From: Nevskia sp.
GTDB lineage: Bacteria; Pseudomonadota; Gammaproteobacteria; Nevskiales; Nevskiaceae
Reading direction: 5' to 3'
Assembly: GCA_016779605.1 (NCBI GenBank)
Contig: JADHNH010000012.1
Coordinates: forward strand, 1 to 53,484
Length of the DNA stretch: 53,484 nucleotides
The notes beneath the pieces were generated by a model. It was not told the DNA's origin. It saw only the letters and a program-made list of their open reading frames with translations, and ran no database searches. The first letter of the stretch is position 1. The number at the start of each line of letters is the position of its first letter. Below, piece by piece: positions 10,188 through 19,287 of the stretch. Both the position numbers and the translations under genes were made by a program.

Positions 10188-10229
10188 ATTGTTCACCCGA
10201 GCACGATTCGCCGTATTGACGCAAGTCAA
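10188..10229 (-). promoter_or_regulatory. FNR/ANR-type promoter of the hydrogenase operon
   Basis: TTGACGCAAGTCAA at 10216-10229 is a perfect inverted repeat (TTGAC-N4-GTCAA) of the FNR/ANR/DNR class. On the minus strand an AACAAT -10 element lies at 10193-10188, placing a start near 10181 with the box centred at -41.5, the class II position. No matching -10 is seen at that distance on the plus strand, so the box probably serves the hydrogenase operon. An imperfect operator GAACA-CAT-TGTTC (10182-10194) overlaps the -10. Confidence 0.6.
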
Positions 10230-10333
10230 GCGGTCACACTGGACGCCTTTTGCCTGCCGATCATGGCAAGCTGCGCGGATCAGTGGCGCCCCCGCGGCGG
10301 GGCGCAGCCGTGCCAGGTGCAAAAGGACAAGGA

Positions 10334-12637
10334 ATGAGCTTGCGTTGGGTTTGGGTGCCGGAAGCGAAACGCCGCGGCGGCAGTTCGGCCGCGGCGATGA
10401 TCCTGTTGCTTGCGGTGTCGCCGACCGCGTTCTGCGCCGCCGACAATCCGGCCGCCGTGTTCGAGCTGCCCGAAGTGAACGCGGTGGCCACCGCGCCGCT
10501 GCCCGGCATCGGCCTGCCCTTGCAGCAGGTGCCCGGCAACATCCAGACCCTGTCCGGCAAGCAGATCGGCGCGCAGCGTCCGCTCGACGCCACCGACCTG
10601 CTCAACCGCAACCTCGGCAGCGTCAACATCAACGACACCCAGGGCAGCCCGTTCCAGCCCGACGTGAACTTCCGCGGCTTCACCGCCTCGCCGGTGCTGG
10701 GCACCCCGCAAGGCCTGTCGGTGTTCGTCGACGGCGTCAGGGTCAACGAGGTGTTCGCCGACACCGTCAACTGGGACCTCATCCCGGAGTCCGCCATCGC
10801 CAACCTCACCCTGGTGCCGGCGGCAAACCCCGCGTTCGGGCTCGGCAGCATGGGCGGCGCCCTGGCGGTCAACACCAAGAGCGGCTTCCAGTTTCCCGGC
10901 ACCTCCGTATCGGCCTACGGCGGCTCGTTCGCACGGCGCGACCTGGAGTTCGAATCCGGCGGCCACGGCGAGCGGCTCGACTACTTCATCAGCGGCAACG
11001 CGTTCCAGGAATCCGGCTGGGCCGATCACAATCCAGGCAAGGTGCTGCAGTTCTTCGGCAAGACCGGCTACCAGGACGAGCGCACCGACCTGGACCTCAG
11101 CTACACCTACGCCGACACCCACCTGGGCGGCAACCAGACCATCCCGACCTCCTGGCTCGATACGCCCACACAGACCTACTCCTGGCCGGACTACCAGGAC
11201 GACCGCATGCATTTCGTCAACCTGAAAGCCAGCCATTACCTGGCCGACGACCTGCTGCTGGCCGGCGACGTGCACGAGCGCCTGGTCAACACCGGCATCT
11301 TCAACAGCAACGTCAACGACAATTTCGACCCGACCCTGCCGGTCGGCGCCGGCAACCAGCCCACCGGCAACGCCATCAACCACATCCAGCAGTCGCGCCC
11401 GGGCGGCTCGCTGCAGCTCAACTGGCTGCCGACCGTGGCCGGGCACAAGAACGACCTCACCGCCGGCCTGAACTACGAGTTCGGCGCCACCCGCTTCAGC
11501 CAGTACTACCAGGAAGCCGGCTCCAGCCGCGACACCGGATCGACCGCGCCGGCCACGCTGCAGGTGAAGCTCCATACCGCCACGCGCGACACCGGCGTCT
11601 ACCTCACCGACAACTTCCAGGTCGACCGCCGCACCTTCCTCACGCTGTCCGGTCGCTACGACGACGCCACCGAGGACCTCGAGGACCAGCTCGGCACCGC
11701 GCTCAACGGCCACCACCGCTTTGTCCGCTTCAATCCCGCCGCCGGCCTGACCTACAACCCGACGCCCAGGCTCACCGGCTACGTCTCCTACGGCGAAGGC
11801 ACCCGCGTGCCGACGCCGATCGAGCTCTCGTGCGCCGATCCGAACGCGCCGTGCAGCCTGCCCAACGGCTTTTCCGGCGACCCCGACCTGAAGCCGGTGG
11901 TGTCCAAGACCTGGGAAGCGGGTGTGCGCGGACGCTGGGGGCGCGGCACGTCATGGAACGCGTCGCTGTTCCGCACGCGCCTGCAGGACGACATCCAGTT
12001 CATCAGCAGCGGCGGCGGCTCCACCAGCGCCGGCTATTTCCGCAACGTCGGCAAGACCCGCCGGCAGGGCGCCGAGCTCGGCGCCGAAAGCACGCTCGGC
12101 CGCCTCAGCCTGTCGGCGCACTACAGCCTGGTGCTGGCGACGTTCGAGACGCCGCTGATCCTGAGCAGCCCGGACAACTCCAGCGCCGCGCCAATCACCT
12201 GCCCCGCCTGCGCCGACATACGGGTGATGCCCGGCAACCGCATCCCCGGCGTTCCGCGCCACAACTTCAAGCTGCGCGGCGAATACGCCTTCACCAAGGC
12301 GTTCTCCGTCGCGCTCGACGCGCAGGCACAGACCAGCCAGTTCGCGCGCGGCGACGAGAACAACCTGGACGTCAACGGCCCGGTGCCCGGCTATGTGCTG
12401 GTGAACGCCAACGCGCGCTACGACTTCGCCGGGCACTGGCGCTTGTTCGGCAAGATCGACAACCTGCTCGACAGCCGCTACTACACCTTCGGCCTGCTGA
12501 GCCAGGATGTGTTCACCGCGCCCGGCCGCACCTTCGACCCGACCGGCGCGAGCTGGCGGTCGGAGCAGTTCCGCACGGTCGGCACGCCGATCGGCGGCTG
12601 GCTGGGCGTCGAGTACGACTTCGGCGACAAGGGCTGA
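10334..12637 (+). CDS. TonB-dependent outer-membrane receptor
   Basis: A 767-residue TonB-dependent receptor for an unidentified ligand. After a signal peptide (MILLLAVSPTAFCAA, cleaved near the ADNPA stretch) comes a plug domain with QVPGNIQTLSGKQIG, FRGFTASPVLGTPQGLSVFV and the GSMGGALAVNTKSGF block, then a 22-strand barrel with terminal YDFGDKG. The ATG at 10334 has AAGGA just upstream. No periplasmic partner, TonB or transporter gene adjoins it, so substrate cannot be deduced. It is divergent from the hydrogenase operon and converges on the NYN gene 24 bases downstream. Confidence 0.92.
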   Translation: MSLRWVWVPEAKRRGGSSAAAMILLLAVSPTAFCAADNPAAVFELPEVNAVATAPLPGIGLPLQQVPGNIQTLSGKQIGAQRPLDATDLLNRNLGSVNINDTQGSPFQPDVNFRGFTASPVLGTPQGLSVFVDGVRVNEVFADTVNWDLIPESAIANLTLVPAANPAFGLGSMGGALAVNTKSGFQFPGTSVSAYGGSFARRDLEFESGGHGERLDYFISGNAFQESGWADHNPGKVLQFFGKTGYQDERTDLDLSYTYADTHLGGNQTIPTSWLDTPTQTYSWPDYQDDRMHFVNLKASHYLADDLLLAGDVHERLVNTGIFNSNVNDNFDPTLPVGAGNQPTGNAINHIQQSRPGGSLQLNWLPTVAGHKNDLTAGLNYEFGATRFSQYYQEAGSSRDTGSTAPATLQVKLHTATRDTGVYLTDNFQVDRRTFLTLSGRYDDATEDLEDQLGTALNGHHRFVRFNPAAGLTYNPTPRLTGYVSYGEGTRVPTPIELSCADPNAPCSLPNGFSGDPDLKPVVSKTWEAGVRGRWGRGTSWNASLFRTRLQDDIQFISSGGGSTSAGYFRNVGKTRRQGAELGAESTLGRLSLSAHYSLVLATFETPLILSSPDNSSAAPITCPACADIRVMPGNRIPGVPRHNFKLRGEYAFTKAFSVALDAQAQTSQFARGDENNLDVNGPVPGYVLVNANARYDFAGHWRLFGKIDNLLDSRYYTFGLLSQDVFTAPGRTFDPTGASWRSEQFRTVGTPIGGWLGVEYDFGDKG

Positions 12638-12661
12638 GCAGCTGCAGCCGGCGCAGGCGGC

Positions 12662-13498
12662 TCACTCGTCCCGCGGCAGCAGCCGCAGCAGGTAGTTGCC
12701 GGACTTCTCGTCGCGCTCGACGGCGAGCTGGCCGCTGCCCTGCGCCGCCTCCAGCAGCTCGCGGAAGCCGCCGAACCCGTAGGCGGACTCGTTGAAGTCG
12801 GGGCGGCGGCGCTTCAGCGCCTGCTTGGCCATCGACGCCCACAGCTTGTTCTCCTCGCCGCGCTCGGCGGTGAGCGCTTCCACCGTTTCCACCAGCAGGT
12901 GCACCGCTTCCTGCCGGCGCGCGTCCTCCGCGCTGGCCGGCGGCGCGGGCTTCGCCTGCGGCTTGCCCGGCGAAGTGCGCGCCTCGGCCTTGCGCGCGGC
13001 GCGGCGCTTCTTCTGCTCCTGCTGCTGCACCAGGTCGTCGTAGAAAATGAACTCGTCGCAGTTGGCGGTGAGCAGGTCCGAGGTCGACTTGCGCACGCCG
13101 ACGCCGATCACCACCTTGTCGTTCTCGCGCAGCTTGGACACCAGCGGCGAGAAGTCCGAGTCGCCCGAAATGATCACGAAGGTGTCGACGTGCGCCTTGG
13201 TGTAGCACAGGTCCAGCGCATCGACGACCATGCGGATGTCCGCCGAGTTCTTGCCCGACTGGCGCACGTGGGGAATCTCGATCAGCTCGAACGAGGCCTC
13301 GTGCATGCCCTTCTTGAACTCCTTGTAGCGCTCCCAGTCGCAATACGCTTTCTTGACCACGATGTTGCCTTTCAGCAGCAGGCGTTCCAGCACCTTGCCG
13401 ATGTCGAAGCGCGGGTAGTTCGCCTCCTGCACGCCCAGCGCGACGTTCTCGAAGTCGCAGAAAAGCGCCATGTTCTGGATTTCGGCAGGAGAAGCCAT
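12662..13498 (-). CDS. NYN-domain (PIN-like) putative RNase with C-terminal LOTUS/OST-HTH-like domain
   Basis: The 278-residue protein starts with a NYN domain: FCDFENVALG supplies the first acidic residue, NSADIRMVVDAL the middle one, and ISGDSDFSPLV the third, the metal-binding set of PIN-like nucleases. A charged, Pro/Ala-rich linker (around residues 170-195) leads to a C-terminal LOTUS/OST-HTH-like module (ENKLWASMAKQALKRRRPDF, then GFGGFRELLE). Such proteins resemble LabA/MARF1-type RNA-binding nucleases. The ATG at 13498 has GGAG five bases upstream. It stands alone and converges on the TonB receptor gene. Confidence 0.85.
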   Translation of the reverse strand: MASPAEIQNMALFCDFENVALGVQEANYPRFDIGKVLERLLLKGNIVVKKAYCDWERYKEFKKGMHEASFELIEIPHVRQSGKNSADIRMVVDALDLCYTKAHVDTFVIISGDSDFSPLVSKLRENDKVVIGVGVRKSTSDLLTANCDEFIFYDDLVQQQEQKKRRAARKAEARTSPGKPQAKPAPPASAEDARRQEAVHLLVETVEALTAERGEENKLWASMAKQALKRRRPDFNESAYGFGGFRELLEAAQGSGQLAVERDEKSGNYLLRLLPRDE

Positions 13499-13590
13499 CG
13501 AAGCTCCGGTTGGGAAGTGGTGGATTGCACAGCTTAAGGCATGCCCTGCGCCGGCGTATCGCGCTTGCGGCGGCCGCCCCTGCAAGACTA

Positions 13591-14511
13591 TTACCGATAC
13601 CGCAGCGCCAGCATTTCGTGCTGCGGCCCCAGCTCGACCGTCAGGTCCGCACGCCGCGGCAGCACCTCCAGCGCATGCCGCGTCAGCCGCTCGTAGTGCT
13701 GGACGAAGCGCCGCAGCTGCGCCGCGTCCATGCCGCCGATCGCGGCGCCACCCGGCGCAGCGCCGGCCGCGGCTTCCGCCACGTTCTGCGCCTCCTGCCG
13801 GGTGCGCCAGCGCAGGATCGAGGCGAAATCAGGCGCCCGCAGGAACAACAGCCGGTCGACCAGGGCAAACAGCCGTGCGTAGGCCCCGGCGAGCTGGTCG
13901 TTGACGTAGCGCCGCCAGCGCCCGTCGGCGTCCTCCAATGCTTCAAGCTCGTTCACCGGCGCGCGCAGCTGCGCTTCGGCCTGCGGCGGCGTGCCGACGC
14001 ACCAGCCTTCGAACAGGACCAGGTCCACCGGCACCGCGATTTCCGTCCAGCCGCTTGCCGGCGCGCGGTCGTCGGCGGCCTTGACGAATTTCGGAATCCG
14101 CACCGGGCCGCCTGCGGCGTCCAGGCCGCGCAGCTGCCGCAGGATGGTGCCGGCCAGCGCCACATCGTGCGTCCCCGGCACGCCGCGGGTGCGCAGCAAC
14201 GGGTGCACCTGTGCGGCCAGGCGCTCGCGCTCCGCCCGCGGCAGGTAAAGGTCGTCCAGCGACAGCACCACGGCGCACAGGCCGTAGCGGCCCGCCAGCG
14301 CCTCGCGCAGGCGGCCGGCCAGGGTGGTCTTGCCGGTGCCCTGCGCGCCGTTGATGCCGACGACCGGCACGGACCCCGGGTGCGCCAATCCGGCGATCCA
14401 CCGGGCGATCGCCGTGATGTCCCGATTCTCCGCCGCCGCTGCGGTCAAGCCTGCGCCCGGCGCGGCGGGAACGCCGGAAGCCCCTCCTGCAGCCGTTCGT
14501 GCCGCCTGCAT
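13591..14511 (-). CDS. D-glycerate 3-kinase-like P-loop kinase (PRK/uridine kinase family)
   Basis: A 306-residue kinase with the Walker A motif GAQGTGKTTLAG, the VVLSLDDLYLPRAER block and LVLFEGWCVGTPP, which together match the plant-type/YggC-like D-glycerate 3-kinase branch of the phosphoribulokinase/uridine kinase superfamily. The ATG at 14511 lies inside the end of the upstream stress-protein gene (67-base overlap); a TTG at 14448, forming TTGA with that stop, is an alternative that would drop 21 poorly conserved residues. Substrate is inferred from the family only. It is the last gene of the putative low-oxygen group. Confidence 0.78.
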   Translation of the reverse strand: MQAARTAAGGASGVPAAPGAGLTAAAAENRDITAIARWIAGLAHPGSVPVVGINGAQGTGKTTLAGRLREALAGRYGLCAVVLSLDDLYLPRAERERLAAQVHPLLRTRGVPGTHDVALAGTILRQLRGLDAAGGPVRIPKFVKAADDRAPASGWTEIAVPVDLVLFEGWCVGTPPQAEAQLRAPVNELEALEDADGRWRRYVNDQLAGAYARLFALVDRLLFLRAPDFASILRWRTRQEAQNVAEAAAGAAPGGAAIGGMDAAQLRRFVQHYERLTRHALEVLPRRADLTVELGPQHEMLALRYR

Positions 14512-15452
14512 AGCTGCGCCAAGTCGAATTTCTCCTGCACCAGTTCCAGGGTGCCGGCCGGCTTGACCAGCATCAGGTCCACGGCCGCCTCCTGCATCAG
14601 GGTTTCCGCCGTGCTGCCGAGCAGCAGGCGATCCCAGGCGTCGCGATAGGCCGAGCCCAGCACCAGCAGGCCGATGCCGCGGTTCGCCACGAATTCCGCC
14701 AGTACCGCCGCCGGGGCTCCCGCCAGCCGGTGCCGGCATTCCGGCGGCACCTCGCGGAAATCCATGAACTCCGTGAACGCCGCCAGGTGCGCGGCCTCGG
14801 CCTCCTCGAACATCCGGCCGACCGGCGAAAACGTGTGGCGGTGCGGGGCGAGGAACGGCACCACCGAGACTACCTCGAGCTGCGCCTCCAGGCACTCCGC
14901 CAGGCCCAGCGCCTCGTGCAGGATCCGTGCGTTCAGTCCGTCGGCCTGCGCCGGCTCGGCCAGCACGTCCACCGCCGCCGCGATACGTTGCGGTCGCGGG
15001 TGCTCCCCGGCTTGGACGAACAGCGTGCTGCACGGCAGCAGGCGCATGAGCTTCCAGTCCAGCGGCGTGAACACGGTCCGCCGCAGCAACGATTCGCGAT
15101 GGCTGTCCTTCACCACCAGCTGCGCCCCGGTCGCCAATGCCTTGGCGATGACCGCCTCGTGCGCAAGCGGAGCCCACACGACATCGCATTGCACGGCCAG
15201 GCCGCGCAGCAAGTCGCCGGATGCCAGCTCGCCGAGCTTTTCCTGCTGCTCGCGCACCAGGTCGTTGCGCGCGTGGCCGGCGATCGCCCCACCGGCCCGG
15301 GCTGCAGCAAAGTCCACCGCATCGTCGTACTCGAAGATGCACAGGTGCAGGGTGCCGGCGCCGGCACGGGCGAGCTGCGCCGCCCGGCGCAGCGCAGGGG
15401 TAACCTGTGCCCCGGCGGGCACCACGGTCAGAATCGGGTCATAGCGGCTCAT
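14445..15452 (-). CDS. Universal stress protein with two UspA domains (UspE-like)
   Basis: The 335-residue protein contains two tandem UspA folds. Domain 1 covers roughly residues 1-150 (MSRYDPILTVV, then LVVKDSHRES). Domain 2 covers about 155-310 and has the nucleotide-binding-like end LLVLGSAYRDAWDRLLLGSTAETLM, with GSTAE being typical. Tandem Usp proteins act in stress and anaerobic survival. It follows the AI-2E-family permease by 76 bases and overlaps the kinase, so the three are probably cotranscribed from the FNR-type promoter at about 16640. Confidence 0.9.
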   Translation of the reverse strand: MSRYDPILTVVPAGAQVTPALRRAAQLARAGAGTLHLCIFEYDDAVDFAAARAGGAIAGHARNDLVREQQEKLGELASGDLLRGLAVQCDVVWAPLAHEAVIAKALATGAQLVVKDSHRESLLRRTVFTPLDWKLMRLLPCSTLFVQAGEHPRPQRIAAAVDVLAEPAQADGLNARILHEALGLAECLEAQLEVVSVVPFLAPHRHTFSPVGRMFEEAEAAHLAAFTEFMDFREVPPECRHRLAGAPAAVLAEFVANRGIGLLVLGSAYRDAWDRLLLGSTAETLMQEAAVDLMLVKPAGTLELVQEKFDLAQLCRRHERLQEGLPAFPPRRAQA

Positions 15453-15528
15453 CGTCGGCCTCCGGATGCGTACGGCAAAGGCTAGCTCAATTCCGCCGCC
15501 TGCCTCGGGCCGGGGCCTGGGCCTGGCC

Positions 15529-16605
15529 TCACGGCCAGCTGCGCCGCTCGCCCAGCACGCCCTCGATGTAGAGCGTCTGCACGCCCACCAGCAGCAGGAT
15601 GGTCAGGGGCGCGGCCAGCAGCACGCCGACCGCTCCGAGCAGGGTGCCGAAAATCGCGGCGGCGAAGATCGTAAGGGCCGGCGGCAGCCTGACCGTCTCG
15701 TTCTGCACCAGAGGCGTGATCACGTCGCCCTCGACCACGTGGACACCGGCGTAGAGCAATGCCGTGTAGAGCGCCAGCCAAGGGCTTTGCGTCAGCGCCA
15801 TGAGCACCGCAGGGCCGGCCGCGGCCAGCGGCCCCACGTAGGGCACGAACGCGAACGTGCCGGAGATCAGCCCGAGCGCCAGCGGCGCACTCACGCCCAG
15901 CGCCCACAGCCCCAGCGAGCTGAGCAGCCCGACGGCCAGCATGGTCAGGCACTGCCCGACCAGCCAGCGCTGCAGGGTCTCGCCGGCGAAATCCAGTATC
16001 TCCGCTGCGCGCGCGCGCAGCCGCGGCGGCACGAGCTGCAGCACTGCACCCCGATAGCGCTGGGGCTGCATGGCGAAATACACGCCGGCCGCGACCATGA
16101 CCACCGCGTAGGCGGCGCCGCGCAGGGTCGCGGTGAAGAAAGCGCCGATATGGCTGGCCAGGGCGCCGGTGGCGTTCGGCAGGTTCACGCCCTGCACCTG
16201 GCCCAGCAGCCAGTGGCCCAGGGGGCCGCGCGCCAGCGCCCGCTCGAGGTCTGCAAGCGTCTGCGGCAGGCGTTCGACGAGGATATCGAACTGGGCGTCG
16301 ATGTTCGCGCCGAACAGCCAGGCGACAGCGGCAAATGCGCCGGACAGCAGCAGCACCACCGGCACCACCGCCCATTGTTCGCCGATCGGCACGGCACGGC
16401 TCAGCAGGCGGGCCAATCCGCGCAAGGCGATCGACAGGACCACCGCACCCAGCGCAACCGTGAGAATCCCGGCCAGCCTCCAGGTCAGCAGCGCCACGGC
16501 GGCCGCCACGACCAGCAGCAGTCCTTGCCCGGCCAGGGTTTTCCGGGCTGCCGCGCCCCGCGCGTCCGGCGCGCGATCCGCACCGGATGATTCGTCGTTG
16601 GCCAT
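15529..16605 (-). CDS. AI-2E-family transporter (PerM/YdiK-like membrane protein)
   Basis: This 358-residue inner-membrane protein has about eight hydrophobic segments: a paired pair at the N-terminus (GLLLVVAAAVALLTW, ILTVALGAVVLSIAL), an extracytoplasmic stretch, and a C-terminal block with GTFAFVPYVGPLAAAGPAVLMAL and FGTLLGAVGVLLAAPLTILLL, both signatures of the family. Members include TqsA and possible ion exporters, so the name does not prove autoinducer transport. An FNR-type box lies 70-80 bases upstream of the start. It leads the Usp and kinase genes. Confidence 0.88.
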   Translation of the reverse strand: MANDESSGADRAPDARGAAARKTLAGQGLLLVVAAAVALLTWRLAGILTVALGAVVLSIALRGLARLLSRAVPIGEQWAVVPVVLLLSGAFAAVAWLFGANIDAQFDILVERLPQTLADLERALARGPLGHWLLGQVQGVNLPNATGALASHIGAFFTATLRGAAYAVVMVAAGVYFAMQPQRYRGAVLQLVPPRLRARAAEILDFAGETLQRWLVGQCLTMLAVGLLSSLGLWALGVSAPLALGLISGTFAFVPYVGPLAAAGPAVLMALTQSPWLALYTALLYAGVHVVEGDVITPLVQNETVRLPPALTIFAAAIFGTLLGAVGVLLAAPLTILLLVGVQTLYIEGVLGERRSWP

Positions 16606-16643
16606 TGCTTCATCCGCCTGCGTGCATGGCTGAGCCGGCAGCC

Positions 16644-16686
16644 ATCATGCCGCCGGGCCGGCGTCGCGGGCCTTGATCTGCGTCAA
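16644..16686 (-). promoter_or_regulatory. FNR/ANR-type promoter upstream of the AI-2E transporter gene
   Basis: TTGATCTGCGTCAA at 16673-16686 is a TTGAT-N4-GTCAA FNR-like box that overlaps the stop codon of the ATPase gene. On the minus strand CATGAT (16649-16644) is a good -10, placing the box centre within one base of -41.5 from the inferred start near 16638. The leader to the ATG at 16605 would be about 33 bases. Confidence 0.6.
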
Positions 16687-19283
16687 ACCTGGCCGGCGCG
16701 CGGGGCGGCCGTGCCATCGTCCGCACTCGCCGCCTGCGCCAGCGGCGACAGCAAGGGCTTGAGCGCCTCCAGCACCAGCAGCAACGCCGTGCTTGCGCCC
16801 AGGCTGATTCCCAGGTCGTCCCAGTGCAGCGTGCCGAAGCCGAACAGGTGCTTGAGGAACGGGGTGTAGAGCACCGCGCCCAGAAGCACGACCAGCGCGG
16901 CCAGCATCCGCCACAGGATCGGGTTGGGCTGCCGCAAGGCTTCCAGCAGCGAACCGCCGAAATTGCGGTTGACGAAGATCAGCGCAACGTTGGTCAGCAC
17001 CAGCGAGACGAAGCTGATCGCGCGGGCGTCGGGGTCCGGCATCTGCGCTCTACGCAGCGCGGCGTGGAAGCCGAGCACGAGGCAGGTGGTCAAGACGCCC
17101 TGCAGCAGGCTCCACAGGATCAGTTTTCGCGAGAAAAGGGGCTCGTCCGGCTTCCGCGGAGGCCTGCGCATGACATTGGCTTCCGCCGGCTCGGCCTCGA
17201 ACACCACCGAGCAGACCGGGTCGATGACGAACTCGAGGAACACGATGTGCACCGGCCCGAGGATCATCGGCCAGCCGAACAGCAGCGGCAGCAGGGCCAG
17301 GCCGGCGATCGGCACGTGCACCGCCAGGATGTAGGCCATGGCCTTGCGGATGTTGTCGTAGATCCGGCGTCCGAGACGGATCGCCGCGACGATCGAGCCG
17401 AATTCGTCGTCGAGCAGCACGATGGAGGAGGCTTCGCGCGCCACGTCGGTGCCACGGCCGCCCATGGCGACGCCGATGTGCGCGGCCCGCAGCGAGGGCG
17501 CGTCGTTCACGCCGTCGCCGGTCATCGCCACCACCTCGCCGGCGGCCTTGAGCGCCTCGACGATGCGCAGCTTGTGCCTGGGCATGACCCGGGCGCAGAC
17601 GCTGACACCTTCGATGCGGTCCCGCAGCTGGCGTTCGTCCAGCCCGTCGATCTCGGCGCCGCTCAGGGTGGTGCCGGCACCGTCGAGCCCGGCCTGCGCG
17701 GCGATGGCGCGCGCCGTCGCCGGGTAGTCCCCGGTGACCATGATCACGCGGATACCGGCGGCGCGGCAGTCGTCGATCGCATGCGGCACCGTCGCGCGCA
17801 CCGGGTCCGCCAGTCCGATCAGGCCCAGGAAGCGGAAGTCGAATGCGTCCTGCCGCTCCGGCCAGGTGTCGCCGTCGAAACGGGCCTCCGCCACGCCGAG
17901 GACACGCAGGCCGCGCCTGGCCATGTCGTCCAGCCGCGCGCGCAAGTCCACCCGCTCGGCCTCCGGCAACCGGCACAGTCCGGCGATCGCCTCGGGCGCA
18001 CCCTTGCTCGCCACGATGTAACCCGCCTCGGCGCCCAGCTTCCAGGCCTGCGACATCGCCATCAGCTCCGGCGACAGGCCATATTCGCGCACCAGCTCGG
18101 CTGCCTCGCCCGCATCGCCGCCGGCTTCGAGCAGGGCTTTCTCCATCGGATCGGTGGCGTGCGGCGCGCAGGCCAGCGCCCCGCAACGGGCCAGCCGCCC
18201 GACGGCCGGCGCCATCGGCTGCCCCGATGCCATGACGTGGCTCGCGCCCTGCGTCTGCAGCTCCGCCACCGACATGCGGTTCACGGTCAGGGTGCCGGTC
18301 TTGTCAGTGCACAGCACCGTCGCAGCGCCGAGCGCTTCGACACTCGCCGCGCGCCGCACCAGCACGTTGCGCTGCGCGATGCGCCGCGCGCCCAGCGCCA
18401 GGAACACGGTCAGCACGAGCGGAAATTCCTCCGGCAGCAGCGACATCGCCAGGGCGATGCCCGCCAGCAGGCCTTGCAGCCAGGCGCCGCCGGACAGGCC
18501 GTAGAACAGCACCACGGCCGCACTCGTGCCGAGACCGAACACGGCGAAGATGCGCACCAGGCGCTGGAGTTGGATGGACAGCGGGGTCGCCTCTTCGGCT
18601 ACCTCGCTCAGCAGCACGCCGATCTTGCCGATCTCGCTGCGGCCGCCCGTCGCGCGCACCTGCGCGATGCCGCGGCCGCGTACCACCAGCGTGCCCGAAA
18701 ACACGTAAGGCAGGCCGTCGCCGCCCGGATGCGGTGCCTCGCCCAGGTCCGCGGCCGCCGCTTTGGTCACCGGCACCGACTCCCCCGTCAACAGGGATTC
18801 GTCGGCGGCCAGGTCCAGCGCGGAAACCACCAGCGCATCGGCCGGCACGCGATCGCCCTCCGACAGCAGGACGATATCGCCGCGCACCACTTCGCGTCCC
18901 GGGATGCGCCGCTGCGTGCCGTCGCGGATCACCAGTGCGCGCGGGCTGCTCAGGTCGCGCAGCGCTTCCAGCGCCCGTTCGGTGCGCGATTGCTGCAGCA
19001 CCGTGATGGTCACCGACACGGTTGCGAACGCCAGCAGGAGCAGCGCCTCGCCGAGGTCGCCGATCGCCAGGTAAACCACGCCAGCGGCCACCAGCAGGCG
19101 GAACATCGGCTCGCGGAATACGTCGCGGATCACCCTGGCCAGCGACCGCGCCTGCTGGCGCGGCAGCTCGTTGTAGCCCTCCAGGTGCAGCCGCCGCTGC
19201 GCCTCGGGCTCGGACAGCCCGAGGAGCGGTGCGGCGCCTGCGGCTCGGTCCGCGGTTAATGCGCCGGCTTGGGGCTCGGTCAT
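16683..19283 (-). CDS. P-type cation-transporting ATPase (P2-like)
   Basis: An 866-residue E1-E2 ATPase of the calcium/cation P2-like branch. In order: cation ATPase N-terminal domain (GLSEPEAQRRL), actuator loop TGES near residue 166, transmembrane segment 4 with PEEFP near residue 284, the phosphorylation site DKTGTLT with Asp at about 327, the hinge TGDGVNDAPSLR and C-terminal transmembrane segments. PEEFP replaces the PEGLP/PEALP of classic calcium pumps, so ion specificity is open. The ATG at 19283 follows the cytochrome gene by four bases; a GTG at 19301 is an alternative start. Homologous pumps belong to oxygen-limited regulons in pseudomonads, by recollection. Confidence 0.9.
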   Translation of the reverse strand: MTEPQAGALTADRAAGAAPLLGLSEPEAQRRLHLEGYNELPRQQARSLARVIRDVFREPMFRLLVAAGVVYLAIGDLGEALLLLAFATVSVTITVLQQSRTERALEALRDLSSPRALVIRDGTQRRIPGREVVRGDIVLLSEGDRVPADALVVSALDLAADESLLTGESVPVTKAAAADLGEAPHPGGDGLPYVFSGTLVVRGRGIAQVRATGGRSEIGKIGVLLSEVAEEATPLSIQLQRLVRIFAVFGLGTSAAVVLFYGLSGGAWLQGLLAGIALAMSLLPEEFPLVLTVFLALGARRIAQRNVLVRRAASVEALGAATVLCTDKTGTLTVNRMSVAELQTQGASHVMASGQPMAPAVGRLARCGALACAPHATDPMEKALLEAGGDAGEAAELVREYGLSPELMAMSQAWKLGAEAGYIVASKGAPEAIAGLCRLPEAERVDLRARLDDMARRGLRVLGVAEARFDGDTWPERQDAFDFRFLGLIGLADPVRATVPHAIDDCRAAGIRVIMVTGDYPATARAIAAQAGLDGAGTTLSGAEIDGLDERQLRDRIEGVSVCARVMPRHKLRIVEALKAAGEVVAMTGDGVNDAPSLRAAHIGVAMGGRGTDVAREASSIVLLDDEFGSIVAAIRLGRRIYDNIRKAMAYILAVHVPIAGLALLPLLFGWPMILGPVHIVFLEFVIDPVCSVVFEAEPAEANVMRRPPRKPDEPLFSRKLILWSLLQGVLTTCLVLGFHAALRRAQMPDPDARAISFVSLVLTNVALIFVNRNFGGSLLEALRQPNPILWRMLAALVVLLGAVLYTPFLKHLFGFGTLHWDDLGISLGASTALLLVLEALKPLLSPLAQAASADDGTAAPRAGQV

Positions 19284-19287
19284 GCCG

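Noticed and set aside
10216-10229. FNR-type box serving the TonB receptor gene
   Set aside because: No -10 element lies at the required distance on the plus strand, while a good one exists on the minus strand.
8614-12795. Plus-strand open frame of nearly 1,400 codons
   Set aside because: It runs antisense through the hydrogenase genes and out of frame through the TonB receptor gene. It has Arg/Pro/Ala-rich sequence and no domain, a product of high GC.
15529-16605. True AI-2 quorum-signal exporter
   Set aside because: The family name comes from TqsA, but most members transport unrelated or unknown substrates. No luxS or quorum genes are here.
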